Of a stretch of 64,000 nucleotides of DNA, positions 1-10,034 are shown piece after piece. The position numbers and the translations under genes are program-made. The stretch's first letter is position 1. Each line of letters opens with the position of its first letter. Location: the NCBI RefSeq assembly GCF_007988825.1, contig NZ_BJUW01000006.1:123302-187301 (forward strand). The letters run 5' to 3'. This stretch comes from Microbacterium aerolatum (lineage in GTDB: Bacteria; Actinomycetota; Actinomycetes; Actinomycetales; Microbacteriaceae). The notes beneath the pieces were generated by a model. That model was not told the DNA's origin. It was given only the letters and a program-made list of their open reading frames with translations, and searched no databases.

Positions 1-1582
<1,582 letters not shown>

Positions 1583-1646
1583 GATCACATCCTAGCTGTT
1601 ACGCTGGGCATAATGTTCGCCAGGCTAGAGAAATGGAGGCCGTCGC
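1583..1646. promoter_or_regulatory. divergent promoter region of marR and the idi-crt operon
   Basis: The 64 bp hold both promoters. On the minus strand TAGGAT (1594-1589) is the -10 of the MarR gene. On the plus strand TACGCT (1600-1605) or CATAAT (1609-1614) can be the -10 for idi, and GGAGG at 1635-1639 is the idi ribosome site, 7 nt before its ATG. CTAG tetranucleotides at 1592 and 1624 flank this segment, but I see no strong long palindrome that would fix the MarR operator. Confidence 0.6.
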
Positions 1647-2189
1647 ATGGAGATGGTCATTCTGGTCGACGACCGCGGTGAAGCCGTCGGAACGCAGAGC
1701 AAGGAGAGCGTGCACGGCTCGAACACGCCTCGGCACCTCGCCTTCTCCTGCCACATCGTGGACGATGCCGGCCGGGTGCTCGTTACTCGGCGGGCGCTCG
1801 CGAAGCGCACCTGGCCGGGAGTGTGGACGAACGCGGTGTGCGGGCATCCAGGGCCGGGGGAGTCGCTGGAACAGGCGGTGCGCCGCCGGGTGGCGTTCGA
1901 ACTGGGCTCTGAGGTGTCGGACGTCGTCTGCGTCATCCCCGACTTCGGCTACTCGGCCCGCGATGCATCCGGCATCGAGGAGAACGAGCACTGCCCGGTG
2001 TTCATCGCGAGGACGGCGTCCGCTCTCGCCCCGAACCCCGACGAGGTCGCCGAGTTCCAGTGGACCACCCCGTCGGCCCTGACCACCGCCGTTGACGCGG
2101 CACCCTGGGCGTTCAGCCCCTGGCTCGTCTCCCACCTCGACGAGCTGGCACCGCACCTGGCGCGCATGACCGAGAACGCCGATGTCTGA
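1647..2189 (+). CDS. idi: isopentenyl-diphosphate delta-isomerase, type I
   Basis: Interconverts IPP and DMAPP, supplying the starter unit for prenyl diphosphates. The 180 residues are the normal length for the Nudix-fold type I enzyme. The catalytic cysteine lies in TNAVCGHP, and the glutamates of the metal site are in the IEENEHCPVF segment; RAPAKRTWPG-like residues (RRALAKRTWPGVW) precede the cysteine motif as expected. It is the first gene of the carotenoid operon, preceded by GGAGG at 7 nt, and its 3' end overlaps crtE by 8 bp, so both should be translated together. Placing idi at the head of a crt operon ties precursor supply to pigment output. Confidence 0.95.
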   Translation: MEMVILVDDRGEAVGTQSKESVHGSNTPRHLAFSCHIVDDAGRVLVTRRALAKRTWPGVWTNAVCGHPGPGESLEQAVRRRVAFELGSEVSDVVCVIPDFGYSARDASGIEENEHCPVFIARTASALAPNPDEVAEFQWTTPSALTTAVDAAPWAFSPWLVSHLDELAPHLARMTENADV

Positions 2190-3243
2190 GATGACCGCCA
2201 CCGCACAGCTCGTGCCCACCTTAGACGCGCGTCTCGGCGAGCTGCTGACGGCCGCACGAGCTCGGTCGCGATCCTTCGCGCCGCCGTTCGAGCAGCTCTG
2301 GGAATCCCTTGAGCACATCGCACGCGGAGGCAAGCGGGTCCGGCCGCGCATGCTGATCGACGCCTACCGGGCCCTGGGCGGTACCGACGAGAGAGCGGCG
2401 ATCGACGCGGCATGTGCGGTGGAGCTTCTGCACATCGCGCTGGTGATCCATGACGACGTGATCGACCAGGATCTGACGCGCAGGGGTGAGCTGAACATCA
2501 CGGGCAGGTTCGCGACGGACGCGATGCTGCTCGGCGCAGAGCGCGACGCCGCACGGGCCTGGGGCGAGGCATCCTCGATCCTCGCCGGCGATCTGATGCT
2601 CACGATGGCGCACTCGATCCTCGCGCGGATCGATGTCGACGACGATCGACGCGCCGCGATGCTCGACGCCTTCGAGGATGCCGTGTACGAGAGCGCGGCG
2701 GGGGAGCACCGTGACGTGTGGCTCAGCCTGCATCTCGATCCTGCAGGCCCCGATGACGTGCTGAGGATGGCGGAGCAGAAGACCGCCGCGTACTCGTTCC
2801 AGGCACCGCTCGCGCTCGCGGCGATCCTCGCCGGCGCGGGCGAGCCGATCGTCGACGAGCTCACCGAGATCGCCCGGCGCATCGGAGTGATCTATCAGTT
2901 GCGCGACGACGTCCTCGGTCTGTTCGGCGATGAGCGGCGCACCGGCAAGTCGACGCTCAGCGACCTGCGAGAGGGGAAGGAGACCCTCCTGGTCGCGTAC
3001 GCGCGCTCCTCGGCAGGGTGGGCCGAGGTCGCCGCCCTGTTCGGTGACGAGCAGCTCGACGAGATCGGCGGACAGCGGCTTCGCCGGGTGGTCGAGGAGT
3101 CGGGGGCGCTCGCCGCCGTCGAATCCGTCATCGCCGAACGCTGTGACGATGTCCACCGGCTGATCGGGGACGCGCACATCCCCGCGGCCCTGAGGGAACA
3201 GCTGGCGGCGCTCACGCACGCCTGCGGATCGCGGGACGCATGA
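2182..3243 (+). CDS. crtE: geranylgeranyl diphosphate synthase
   Basis: Condenses IPP with allylic diphosphates to C20 geranylgeranyl diphosphate. The 353-residue trans-prenyltransferase shows GGKRVRPRM for substrate binding, the first aspartate-rich motif as IHDDVIDQD (followed by LTRRG), and the second as YQLRDDVLG followed by GKSTLSDLREGKETLL. Two starts are possible, ATG 2182 and ATG 2191; I kept 2182 because it overlaps the idi stop region, as the other operon junctions do. The stop overlaps the crtB start in an ATGA. Chain length cannot be read with certainty from the sequence, but the neighbours crtB and crtI require a C20 product. Confidence 0.93.
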   Translation: MSEMTATAQLVPTLDARLGELLTAARARSRSFAPPFEQLWESLEHIARGGKRVRPRMLIDAYRALGGTDERAAIDAACAVELLHIALVIHDDVIDQDLTRRGELNITGRFATDAMLLGAERDAARAWGEASSILAGDLMLTMAHSILARIDVDDDRRAAMLDAFEDAVYESAAGEHRDVWLSLHLDPAGPDDVLRMAEQKTAAYSFQAPLALAAILAGAGEPIVDELTEIARRIGVIYQLRDDVLGLFGDERRTGKSTLSDLREGKETLLVAYARSSAGWAEVAALFGDEQLDEIGGQRLRRVVEESGALAAVESVIAERCDDVHRLIGDAHIPAALREQLAALTHACGSRDA

Positions 3244-4106
3244 GCGACACGGGGATCGAGCTCTACAACGCGACCGCGAAGGCCAGCGCCTCGACGGTCA
3301 TCCGGCGCTACTCGACGTCGTTCGGCTGGGCGAGCAGGCTCCTGGCCGCTCCCATGCGCGAGCATGTCGCGCACATCTACGCCCTCGTGCGTCTTGCCGA
3401 CGAGCTCGTGGACGGTCCGGCCGAGGCCGCCGGTGTGGACAAGGCCACCCGCGGCATCCTGCTCGACGAGCTCGAGGCCGACACCGCCAGGGCACTCAAG
3501 CTGGGGTTCAGCACCAACCTCATCGTGCACGCGTTCGCCCTGACCGCGCGTCAGCACGGGATCGGCATGGACCTGTGCGGCCCGTTCTTCGCATCGATGC
3601 GGAGAGACCTCGACGACGCGACATTCGACGAAGCAGGACTCGACGAGTACATCTACGGCTCGGCCGAGGTCGTGGGCCTGATGTGCCTCGCGGTGTTCGA
3701 GACCGGCAGGGTCCGAGGAGAGGAGGAGCGCCGCGTGCTGCGCGACGGCGCTCGCCGCCTGGGTGCCGCGTTCCAGAAGGTCAACTTCCTCCGCGACTTC
3801 GCCGAGGACCACGACGAGCTGGGCCGCACGTACTTCCCCGGGACGGCGAAAGAGCTCACGGAAGAGGCGAAGGGCGAGATCGTCCGGTCCATCAGGGAAG
3901 ACCTGCGCGCGGCGGATGCCGCCATCCCTCTGCTGACGACAGCGTGCCGCCCGTCGGTGTGGGCCGCGCAGGCGATGTTCCGCGATCTCACCGACCGCAT
4001 CGAGTCGACTCCTGCGGCGGTCCTGGCGCACACCCGCGTGCGCGTGCCCGACCCCGTGAAGGCGCGCATTCTCGTGCGCGCCATGGGGATGAAGGCGGCA
4101 CGATGA
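3240..4106 (+). CDS. crtB: phytoene synthase
   Basis: Head-to-head condensation of two geranylgeranyl diphosphates to C40 phytoene, the committed carotenoid step. The 288-residue protein has the squalene/phytoene synthase fold signature: YSTSFGWASRLL near the N-terminus, the first aspartate motif in RLADELVDG, and the second in NFLRDFAEDHDELGRTYFP. Start and stop both lie in ATGA overlaps with crtE and crtI. The protein is slightly shorter than some homologues (about 300) but no motif is missing. Confidence 0.95.
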   Translation: MSDTGIELYNATAKASASTVIRRYSTSFGWASRLLAAPMREHVAHIYALVRLADELVDGPAEAAGVDKATRGILLDELEADTARALKLGFSTNLIVHAFALTARQHGIGMDLCGPFFASMRRDLDDATFDEAGLDEYIYGSAEVVGLMCLAVFETGRVRGEEERRVLRDGARRLGAAFQKVNFLRDFAEDHDELGRTYFPGTAKELTEEAKGEIVRSIREDLRAADAAIPLLTTACRPSVWAAQAMFRDLTDRIESTPAAVLAHTRVRVPDPVKARILVRAMGMKAAR

Positions 4107-5662
4107 CGGCTCCGCGGGTCGTCGTCATCGGCGGCGGCGTGACCGGGCTCGCCACGGCGTGCCTGCTCGCACGAGACGGGCACCGGGTGACGGTGCTCGA
4201 GAAGAACGCCGAACTCGGCGGCAGGGCCGGCGCCTGGGAGCAGGACGGATTCACGTTCGACACGGGCCCGTCGTGGTATCTCATGCCCGAGGTGTTCGAG
4301 CACTTCTACCGGCTGATGGGCACGACGACCGCCGAGCAGATCGAGCTGGTGCCGCTGCAGCCCGGCTACCGGGTCTATGACGAGCCGACGGGGGTGGCCG
4401 CCGCGGAGCACATCGACGTCAGCACGGGGGCCGACGCCGTCGCCGAGCTCTTCGAACGCCGCGAGCCCGGCGCCGGCATCCGCCTGCGTCGCTATCTGGC
4501 GTCCGCGACCAAGACCTACCGCGCGTCGGTCGCCTCGTTCCTCTACAACCCGTTCTCCTCCTGGCGCGACTTCGCGAATCCCGCGGTGTTCACGGCCGCT
4601 CCGGCGGTGATCCCGCTGCTGGTGCGATCGCTGTGGTCGTTCGTCGCCCGGCGGTTCCGCGATCCGCTGCTGCGCAAGGTCCTCGGCTACCCGGCCGTGT
4701 TCCTGGGCACCTCGCCGTTCGACGCGCCGGCGCTCTATCACCTGATGAGCCATATGGATCTCGTCGACGGCGTGCAGTATCCGCGTGGGGGCTTCCGCGC
4801 CTTCGTCGACTCGCTCGTCGAGATCGCACGCGCACAGGGCGTCGAGTTGCTCACCGGCAGCGATGTCACCGCGATCCGCAGCGAGAACGGCGCCGCACGC
4901 GCGGTCGAGTTCGAGCGCGACGGTCGCAGGAGCCGGCTCGAGGCCGACATCATCGTCTCGGCGATCGACGAGCACCACACCGAGACCGTGCTGCTCGAGG
5001 AGGCCGACCGGTCGTACCCGGCGAAACGGTGGCAGAAGCAGATCACCGGGCCCAGCGCCGTTCTCGTCATGCTCGGCGTCGACGGCGCGCTGCCCGAACT
5101 GCGGCACCACACGCTGTTCTTCTCCGAGGACTGGCACGACAACTTCGACGCGATCTTCGGGCCGTCGCCGCGGGTTCCGGGGACGCCGTCGATCTACGTC
5201 TGCAAGCCGAGTGCGACCGATGACGGCGTCGCGCCGGCCGGAGCGGAGAACCTGTTCGTGCTGGTCCCGCTGCCGCCGGACACCTCGATCGGGCACGGCG
5301 GCGTCGGCTCCGCGGGCGACGCGGCGGTGGGCGAGGTGGCGGATGCCGCGATCGCACAGATCGCCGCGTGGGCGGGCATCCCCGATCTCGCCTCGCGTAT
5401 CGTCGTGCGGCGCACGGTGGGCCCGGCCGACTTCGCATCGCAGTTCAACAGCTTCCGGGGAAGCGCGTTGGGGCCGGCGCACACCCTCGCCCAGAGCGCG
5501 TTCTTCCGCGGGGTGACGCGGTCGCGTCGCGTCGACGGGCTGTTCTACGCGGGGGCGACCTCCGTTCCCGGCGTCGGGCTCCCGATGTGCCTGATCAGCG
5601 CGGAGCTCGTGCTCAAGCACGTGCGCGGGGATCACTCGCCGGGCCCCCTGGAGGAATCGTGA
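4103..5662 (+). CDS. crtI: phytoene desaturase (lycopene-forming)
   Basis: FAD-dependent desaturase that converts phytoene to lycopene at the membrane. The 519-residue protein opens with the dinucleotide-binding motif VVVIGGGVTGLATA and the LEKNAELGGRAG segment, then the CrtI hallmark FDTGPSWYLMPEVFEHFYRLMG. The C-terminus carries the second family signature, GLFYAGATSVPGVGLPMCLISAELV. The start ATG overlaps the crtB stop (ATGA), and the stop overlaps the crtYe GTG. The frame stays open upstream of the ATG inside crtB, but that part is a shadow of crtB. Confidence 0.96.
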   Translation: MTAPRVVVIGGGVTGLATACLLARDGHRVTVLEKNAELGGRAGAWEQDGFTFDTGPSWYLMPEVFEHFYRLMGTTTAEQIELVPLQPGYRVYDEPTGVAAAEHIDVSTGADAVAELFERREPGAGIRLRRYLASATKTYRASVASFLYNPFSSWRDFANPAVFTAAPAVIPLLVRSLWSFVARRFRDPLLRKVLGYPAVFLGTSPFDAPALYHLMSHMDLVDGVQYPRGGFRAFVDSLVEIARAQGVELLTGSDVTAIRSENGAARAVEFERDGRRSRLEADIIVSAIDEHHTETVLLEEADRSYPAKRWQKQITGPSAVLVMLGVDGALPELRHHTLFFSEDWHDNFDAIFGPSPRVPGTPSIYVCKPSATDDGVAPAGAENLFVLVPLPPDTSIGHGGVGSAGDAAVGEVADAAIAQIAAWAGIPDLASRIVVRRTVGPADFASQFNSFRGSALGPAHTLAQSAFFRGVTRSRRVDGLFYAGATSVPGVGLPMCLISAELVLKHVRGDHSPGPLEES

Positions 5663-5997
5663 GTGCCGTCTACGCGGTCTCGCTGGTCGTCAGCACGGCC
5701 TGCCTGGTGCTGCTCGACGTCCGCTTCGGGCTGGTCTTCCGCCGACGCCCGCTGATCGCGACGGCGACGCTCGCCATCGGGGTGGTCTTCTTCGTCGCAT
5801 GGGATGCCGTCGGCATCGGGCTCGGAGTCTTCCGCCATCTGGATTCGTCCTGGGCCACCGGCATCCTGCTCGCTCCTGAATTCCCCCTCGAGGAGCTGCT
5901 CTTCCTGCTGTTCCTCTGCTATCTCACGCTGATTCTGCTCAGCGGGTGGCGACGGTGGCGCGAGGAACCGCGGCGCGAGAGGCAGGACGCCCGGTGA
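5659..5997 (+). CDS. crtYe: C50 carotenoid cyclase subunit Ye
   Basis: One half of the heterodimeric cyclase that closes the end rings of the C50 carotenoid after chain elongation. The 112-residue protein has three hydrophobic segments and the conserved EFPLEELLFLLFL stretch of the CrtYe/CrtYc lycopene-cyclase-domain family. GGAGG stands 5 nt before the GTG, which overlaps the crtI stop as GTGA. Known pairs are CrtYe/Yf (epsilon rings, decaprenoxanthin) and CrtYg/Yh (gamma rings, sarcinaxanthin); which ring type is formed cannot be told from this sequence. Confidence 0.88.
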   Translation: MSAVYAVSLVVSTACLVLLDVRFGLVFRRRPLIATATLAIGVVFFVAWDAVGIGLGVFRHLDSSWATGILLAPEFPLEELLFLLFLCYLTLILLSGWRRWREEPRRERQDAR

Positions 5998-6326
5998 CCT
6001 ACCTGCTCATGTCGCTCCCCTTCCTCGGCGCGGGGCTCATCGTCTTCGCCCTCGGTGCGCTGCACGCGACCCGCCGCAGAACCGCCGACCGCTACTTCTC
6101 GTCGTGGGCCGCGGCGACGGGCGCGCTTCTGATCCTGACGGCGGTGTTCGACAACGTGATGATGATGGCCGGCTTCTTCGACTACGGCACGGAGCAGATC
6201 TCGGGACTGCGACTGGGGCTGATGCCGCTCGAGGACTTCCTCTATCCGATCGTCGGGGCACTACTGCTGTCGGGCGTCTGGCAGCTGCTCGGCGGCTCCC
6301 GCAGAGGGGATGGCGGCCATGATTGA
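5994..6326 (+). CDS. crtYf: C50 carotenoid cyclase subunit Yf
   Basis: Partner of CrtYe. The 110-residue membrane protein has three predicted helices and the family motif LMPLEDFLYPIVGALL. I placed the start at GTG 5994: it overlaps the crtYe stop as GTGA and has AGGCAGGA at about 8 nt, whereas the ATG at 5946 would lie deep inside crtYe and add a non-family, Arg-rich tail. The stop falls just after the crtEb start, so the three membrane genes are translated as a chain. Confidence 0.87.
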   Translation: MTYLLMSLPFLGAGLIVFALGALHATRRRTADRYFSSWAAATGALLILTAVFDNVMMMAGFFDYGTEQISGLRLGLMPLEDFLYPIVGALLLSGVWQLLGGSRRGDGGHD

Positions 6327-7200
6327 GACCGCGAAGGCGCTGTTCATCGCCTCCCGGCCGCTGAGCTGGATCAACACCGCGTACCCGTTCGCCGCGGTCT
6401 ACCTGCTGACCATCGGGACGATCGATGTCGTGCTGATCGTGGGGACCCTCTTCTTCCTCGTGCCGTACAACCTCGCGATGTACGGCGTGAACGATGTGTT
6501 CGACTACGAGTCCGATCTCGCCAACCCGCGCAAGGGCGGGGCGGAGGGCGCGAAGCTCCCGCCCAGGCTGCACCGCACGACGCTGGTCGCCGCCGCGGTG
6601 CTCGCGATCCCGTTCGTGATCGCACTGGTCGTGCTCGGCGCGGACCGGCCGATGTCCTGGCTCGTGCTGGCGATCAGCCTGTTCGCCGTGCTCGCCTACT
6701 CGGTGCGAGGTCTGCGGTTCAAGGAGATCCCGGTTCTCGACTCGATCACCTCGAGCACGCACTTCGTCACCCCGGCGCTGTACGCGCTCGCCCTTGCAGG
6801 CACGACCGTCACACCGGCGATCGTCATCACGATGATCGCGTTCTTCTGCTGGGGCATGGCCAGCCACGCGTTCGGCGCCGTGCAGGACATCGTCCCCGAT
6901 CGGGATGCCGGGATCGGATCCATCGCCACGGTGTTCGGAGCTGCCACGACCGTCCGGATCGCCGTCGGGCTGTGGGCGCTCGCCGGGGTACTCATGCTCT
7001 TCGTCCCGTGGCCGGCGAACCTGGCCGCGCTCGCGGCGGTGCCGTACATCGCGATCGTCGCGCCGTTCCTGCGTATCGACGACGCGCACTCGGCCGAGGC
7101 CAACCGTGCATGGCGCCGATTCCTCGCGATCAACTACGCGGTGGGATTCGCGATCACGATGCTGCTCATTGTCTGCACGATCGAGGGGCTGTTCGCATGA
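6319..7200 (+). CDS. crtEb: lycopene elongase (UbiA-type prenyltransferase)
   Basis: Adds two C5 prenyl units to lycopene to give a C50 chain (flavuxanthin-type intermediate). The 293-residue UbiA-fold protein begins IASRPLSWINTAYPF, has the first aspartate motif NDVFDYESD, and the second in QDIVPDRDAGIGS; about eight membrane helices follow each other through the length. Start choice: ATG 6310 lies directly against GAGGGG, too close, while ATG 6319 is 9 nt from it and aligns with the N-terminus known for CrtEb. Together with CrtYe and CrtYf this shows a C50 rather than C40 pigment. Confidence 0.92.
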   Translation: MIETAKALFIASRPLSWINTAYPFAAVYLLTIGTIDVVLIVGTLFFLVPYNLAMYGVNDVFDYESDLANPRKGGAEGAKLPPRLHRTTLVAAAVLAIPFVIALVVLGADRPMSWLVLAISLFAVLAYSVRGLRFKEIPVLDSITSSTHFVTPALYALALAGTTVTPAIVITMIAFFCWGMASHAFGAVQDIVPDRDAGIGSIATVFGAATTVRIAVGLWALAGVLMLFVPWPANLAALAAVPYIAIVAPFLRIDDAHSAEANRAWRRFLAINYAVGFAITMLLIVCTIEGLFA

Positions 7201-8675
7201 CGCGCGTGCTCGTCACCGGTGCGACCGGATACATCGGCGGACGTCTCGTGCCGCAGTTGCTGGATGCCGGGTTCGAGGTGAGCGTGTACGTCCGCTCGAC
7301 ATGGAAGCTGCGCGACGTGCCATGGCGGAGCCGGGTGAAGGTCTTCTCCGGAGACCTCTCCGACCCGGTCGCGACGCGACGAGCGATGAGGGGAGCGGAC
7401 GTCGCCTTCTACCTCGTGCACGCCATGAGCGCCGGCCGCGGGTTCCGCTCAGCCGAGAAGCAGGCCGCCGATACCTTCGCCGAGGCCGCCACGGCATCCG
7501 GCGTGCAGCGCATCGTGTATCTGGGCGGACTGCATCCCGACGACGTCGAGCTGTCGGAGCACCTCGCCTCCCGCGCGGCGGTCGGCCAGGTGTTCCTGGA
7601 CTGCCCCGTTCCGGCCATCGTCTTCCAAGCCGGGATCGTGATCGGGTCGGGGTCGGCGTCGTTCGAGATGATCCGGCACCTGACCGAGGTGCTGCCGTAC
7701 ATGCCGGCGCCGCGATGGGTGCGAAACCGGGTGCAACCCATCGCCGTCCGCGACGTGCTGCGCTATCTCGTTCGAGCCGTCGATGTCGAAGGAACGCTCA
7801 ACCGCACGTTCGACATCGGCGGCCCCGACATCCTCCGGTACGGACAGATGATGAACGGCTACGCGGTTGAAGCCGGCCTTCCGCAGCGTCACATCGCAGC
7901 CCTCCCGGTCCTCACGCCGTGGCTCGCCTCGCAGTGGGTGAGCCTGGTGAGCCCTGTCCCGCGGCAGATCGCGGTTCCGATCATTGCGTCGCTGCAGAAC
8001 GACTGCGTCATGATCGAGCACGACATCGACGCCCACATCCCGCCGCCCGAAGAGGGGCTGCTGCCCTACCGCACCGCCGTACGCCTGGCGCTGCGTCGTG
8101 AAGCCGACGGCGAGGTCGAGACGAGTTGGCAGAGCGCGACGGTGCCTGGCGCCCCGAGCGACCCCCTGCCGAGCGACCCGGACTGGGCGGGGCACACGGT
8201 CTTCACTGACCTGCGTGAGCGCAGGACCACGGCATCCACTGGCGCGGTGTGGGACGTGATCGAGGCGATCGGCGGCGACAAGGGCTGGCACTCTTTCCCG
8301 CTGGCGTGGGCCGCCCGCGGCTGGATCGACCGACTGGTCGGCGGGGTCGGGATGCGGCGAGGTCGCCGGCATCCCTCGCGAGTGAACAGCGGAGACGTCA
8401 TCGACGTGTGGCGGGTGGAATCCATCGAGCGCGGGCGGATGCTGCGCTTGCGCGCCGAGATGAGGATGCCAGGTCGCGGGTGGCTGGAACTCGGGGTGGA
8501 ACAGGCCGAGGAAGGAAGCGCGTATCGTCAGCGCGCCGTGTACTTCCCCAAGGGCCTCAGCGGCCGGCTGTACTGGCTCGTGCTGCTGCCGTTCCACGGC
8601 ATCATCTTCAACGGCATGGCCGCCAGCATCCTGCACGAGGCGGAGCAGAAGGACGGAAAGGAGCGAGGACGATGA
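7197..8675 (+). CDS. SDR-type NAD(P)-binding protein with C-terminal DUF2867 domain
   Basis: A 492-residue two-domain protein. Residues 1 to about 300 form an atypical NmrA-like SDR domain with the nucleotide motif VLVTGATGYIGGRLV and, further on, YLVHAMSAG and YLGGL; residues of about 330-485 match the DUF2867 (SRPBCC-like ligand-binding) domain, with RGWLELGVE and YFPKGLSGRLYWLVLLPFH. It starts in an ATGA overlap with crtEb and ends in one with hemH, so it is a fixed member of the operon. Its substrate is unknown. Position suggests a redox or lipid-handling step linked to the pigment or to heme, but that is inference only. It could also be a housekeeping gene caught in the operon. Confidence 0.8.
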   Translation: MTRVLVTGATGYIGGRLVPQLLDAGFEVSVYVRSTWKLRDVPWRSRVKVFSGDLSDPVATRRAMRGADVAFYLVHAMSAGRGFRSAEKQAADTFAEAATASGVQRIVYLGGLHPDDVELSEHLASRAAVGQVFLDCPVPAIVFQAGIVIGSGSASFEMIRHLTEVLPYMPAPRWVRNRVQPIAVRDVLRYLVRAVDVEGTLNRTFDIGGPDILRYGQMMNGYAVEAGLPQRHIAALPVLTPWLASQWVSLVSPVPRQIAVPIIASLQNDCVMIEHDIDAHIPPPEEGLLPYRTAVRLALRREADGEVETSWQSATVPGAPSDPLPSDPDWAGHTVFTDLRERRTTASTGAVWDVIEAIGGDKGWHSFPLAWAARGWIDRLVGGVGMRRGRRHPSRVNSGDVIDVWRVESIERGRMLRLRAEMRMPGRGWLELGVEQAEEGSAYRQRAVYFPKGLSGRLYWLVLLPFHGIIFNGMAASILHEAEQKDGKERGR

Positions 8676-9892
8676 GCACCGACATGAACGCGCGACCCCG
8701 GCGGGAGACCAAGCCGCCCGCGGCCACGGGCGTGCACGTGGAGGACGGCGCCGCCGTCCCCTCCGCCACCGCCGCGACGCGGGAGGGGCCGGAGCACGCC
8801 ACGCAGCCGATGGTCTACGACGCCATCCTGCTGTCCGGATTCGGCGGCCCGGAGGGGCAGGAGGATGTGCTGCCGTTCCTTCGTAACGTCACCCGCGGCC
8901 GCGGCATTCCGGACGAACGGCTCGAGGAGGTGGCGCACCACTACCGCCACTTCGGCGGTGTGAGCCCGATCAACGAACAGAACCGCGAACTGCTGCGGGC
9001 GCTGCGGGCGGCGCTCGCCGGCGAAGGGATCGACCTCCCCGTCTACTGGGGCAACCGCAACTGGGCGCCCTACCTGGACGAGGCGCTGGCTCAGGCGGCG
9101 GGCGACGGCGTCCGCACCATGATCGCGATTCCGACGAGCGCGTACTCCTCGTACTCGTCATGCCGCCAGTACCGCGAGGACTGGGCCGACGCCCTGGAGG
9201 CCGCGGGTCTTCAGAGCCAGGTGCAGATCGACAAGGTGCGGCAGTACTTCTCGCATCCCGGTTTCATCCGCCCGTTCGTCGACGGTCTGCGCGACGCGCT
9301 CGCCGCGGCGCGGCAGGCCGGCCACGACGACACCCGCATCGAGGTGCTGTTCTCGACGCACAGCATCCCGACCGAGGACGCCGCGCTCTCCGGGGGCGCC
9401 GACTTCACGGGGGTGGACGGCGGCGGCTACGTCGCGCAGCACCTGGCCGTCGCACGCGAGGTCATCGCGAAGACGGCGCCGGAGATCTCTTGGCAGCTCG
9501 TCTTCCAGTCGCGTTCGGGTCCGCCGTCGCAGCCGTGGCTCGAGCCCGACATCAACGACACGACCGAGGCGCTCGAGGGCCGCAGCGCGGTGATCGTCGT
9601 GCCGCTCGGGTTCGTGAGCGACCACATGGAGGTCATGTGGGACCTCGACACGGAAGCTCGGGAGACGGCGGAGGAGCACGGCCTGTGGTTCGCGCGCACG
9701 CCGACCCCCGGCACGCACCCCGCCTTCGTCGCGGCGCTCGTCGATCTGGTGCGGGAGCGGATCGCCGGCATCCCCGTCGAGCAGCGCCTGAACGAGACCG
9801 AGATCGGGCCCTGGTACGACGTGTGCAGGGGCGGATGCTGCGCGAACCCGCGCCTGGGCTTCAAGCCGGCGATCGCGGGGTTGCAGCCGTAG
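8672..9892 (+). CDS. hemH: ferrochelatase (coproporphyrin-type, CpfC/HemH)
   Basis: Inserts ferrous iron into a porphyrin; in actinobacteria the substrate is normally coproporphyrin III. The 406-residue protein has LLSGFGGPEG, the GGVSPIN motif, AYSSYSSCRQY, the metal-site FSTHSIP and PLGFVSDHMEVMWDLD. Cys164 and the C-terminal Cys385, Cys389 and Cys390 fit the [2Fe-2S] ligands known in mycobacterial ferrochelatase, though the C-terminal spacing (C-x3-CC) is tight. About 46 residues rich in Ala, Pro and Thr precede the core and are an unusual N-terminal tail. The ATG at 8672 overlaps the upstream stop and has AAGGAG at 10 nt. Coupling to a carotenoid operon is uncommon. Confidence 0.93.
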   Translation: MSTDMNARPRRETKPPAATGVHVEDGAAVPSATAATREGPEHATQPMVYDAILLSGFGGPEGQEDVLPFLRNVTRGRGIPDERLEEVAHHYRHFGGVSPINEQNRELLRALRAALAGEGIDLPVYWGNRNWAPYLDEALAQAAGDGVRTMIAIPTSAYSSYSSCRQYREDWADALEAAGLQSQVQIDKVRQYFSHPGFIRPFVDGLRDALAAARQAGHDDTRIEVLFSTHSIPTEDAALSGGADFTGVDGGGYVAQHLAVAREVIAKTAPEISWQLVFQSRSGPPSQPWLEPDINDTTEALEGRSAVIVVPLGFVSDHMEVMWDLDTEARETAEEHGLWFARTPTPGTHPAFVAALVDLVRERIAGIPVEQRLNETEIGPWYDVCRGGCCANPRLGFKPAIAGLQP

Positions 9893-9914
9893 CCCTTCGG
9901 CCGCTGCCGCCGTT

Positions 9915-9995
9915 GGAAATCCCGGACGATCTGGCGTGTCGCCGGAGTGTCGATGGCCGGCGCGCCGACGACACGCCAGTCGATGTCTGTTTTCC
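9915..9995. repeat. 81-bp imperfect palindrome, copy 1
   Basis: Begins GGAAATCCCGGACGATCTGG and ends as the approximate inverse (CGACACGCCAG...TTTTCC). It has the same length and core as the copies at 10755-10835 and 38768-38848. It lies just after hemH, so it may also fold as a transcript end. Confidence 0.75.
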
Positions 9996-10034
9996 ACCTG
10001 GGGGCCGACGGGATGCCGCCGCTACGGTGGCTGC

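Noticed and set aside
3653..5635. 660-codon open frame on the minus strand over crtB-crtI
   Set aside because: It is a shadow of the plus-strand crt genes; the translated sequence is Arg/His/Asp-rich low-complexity and matches no family.
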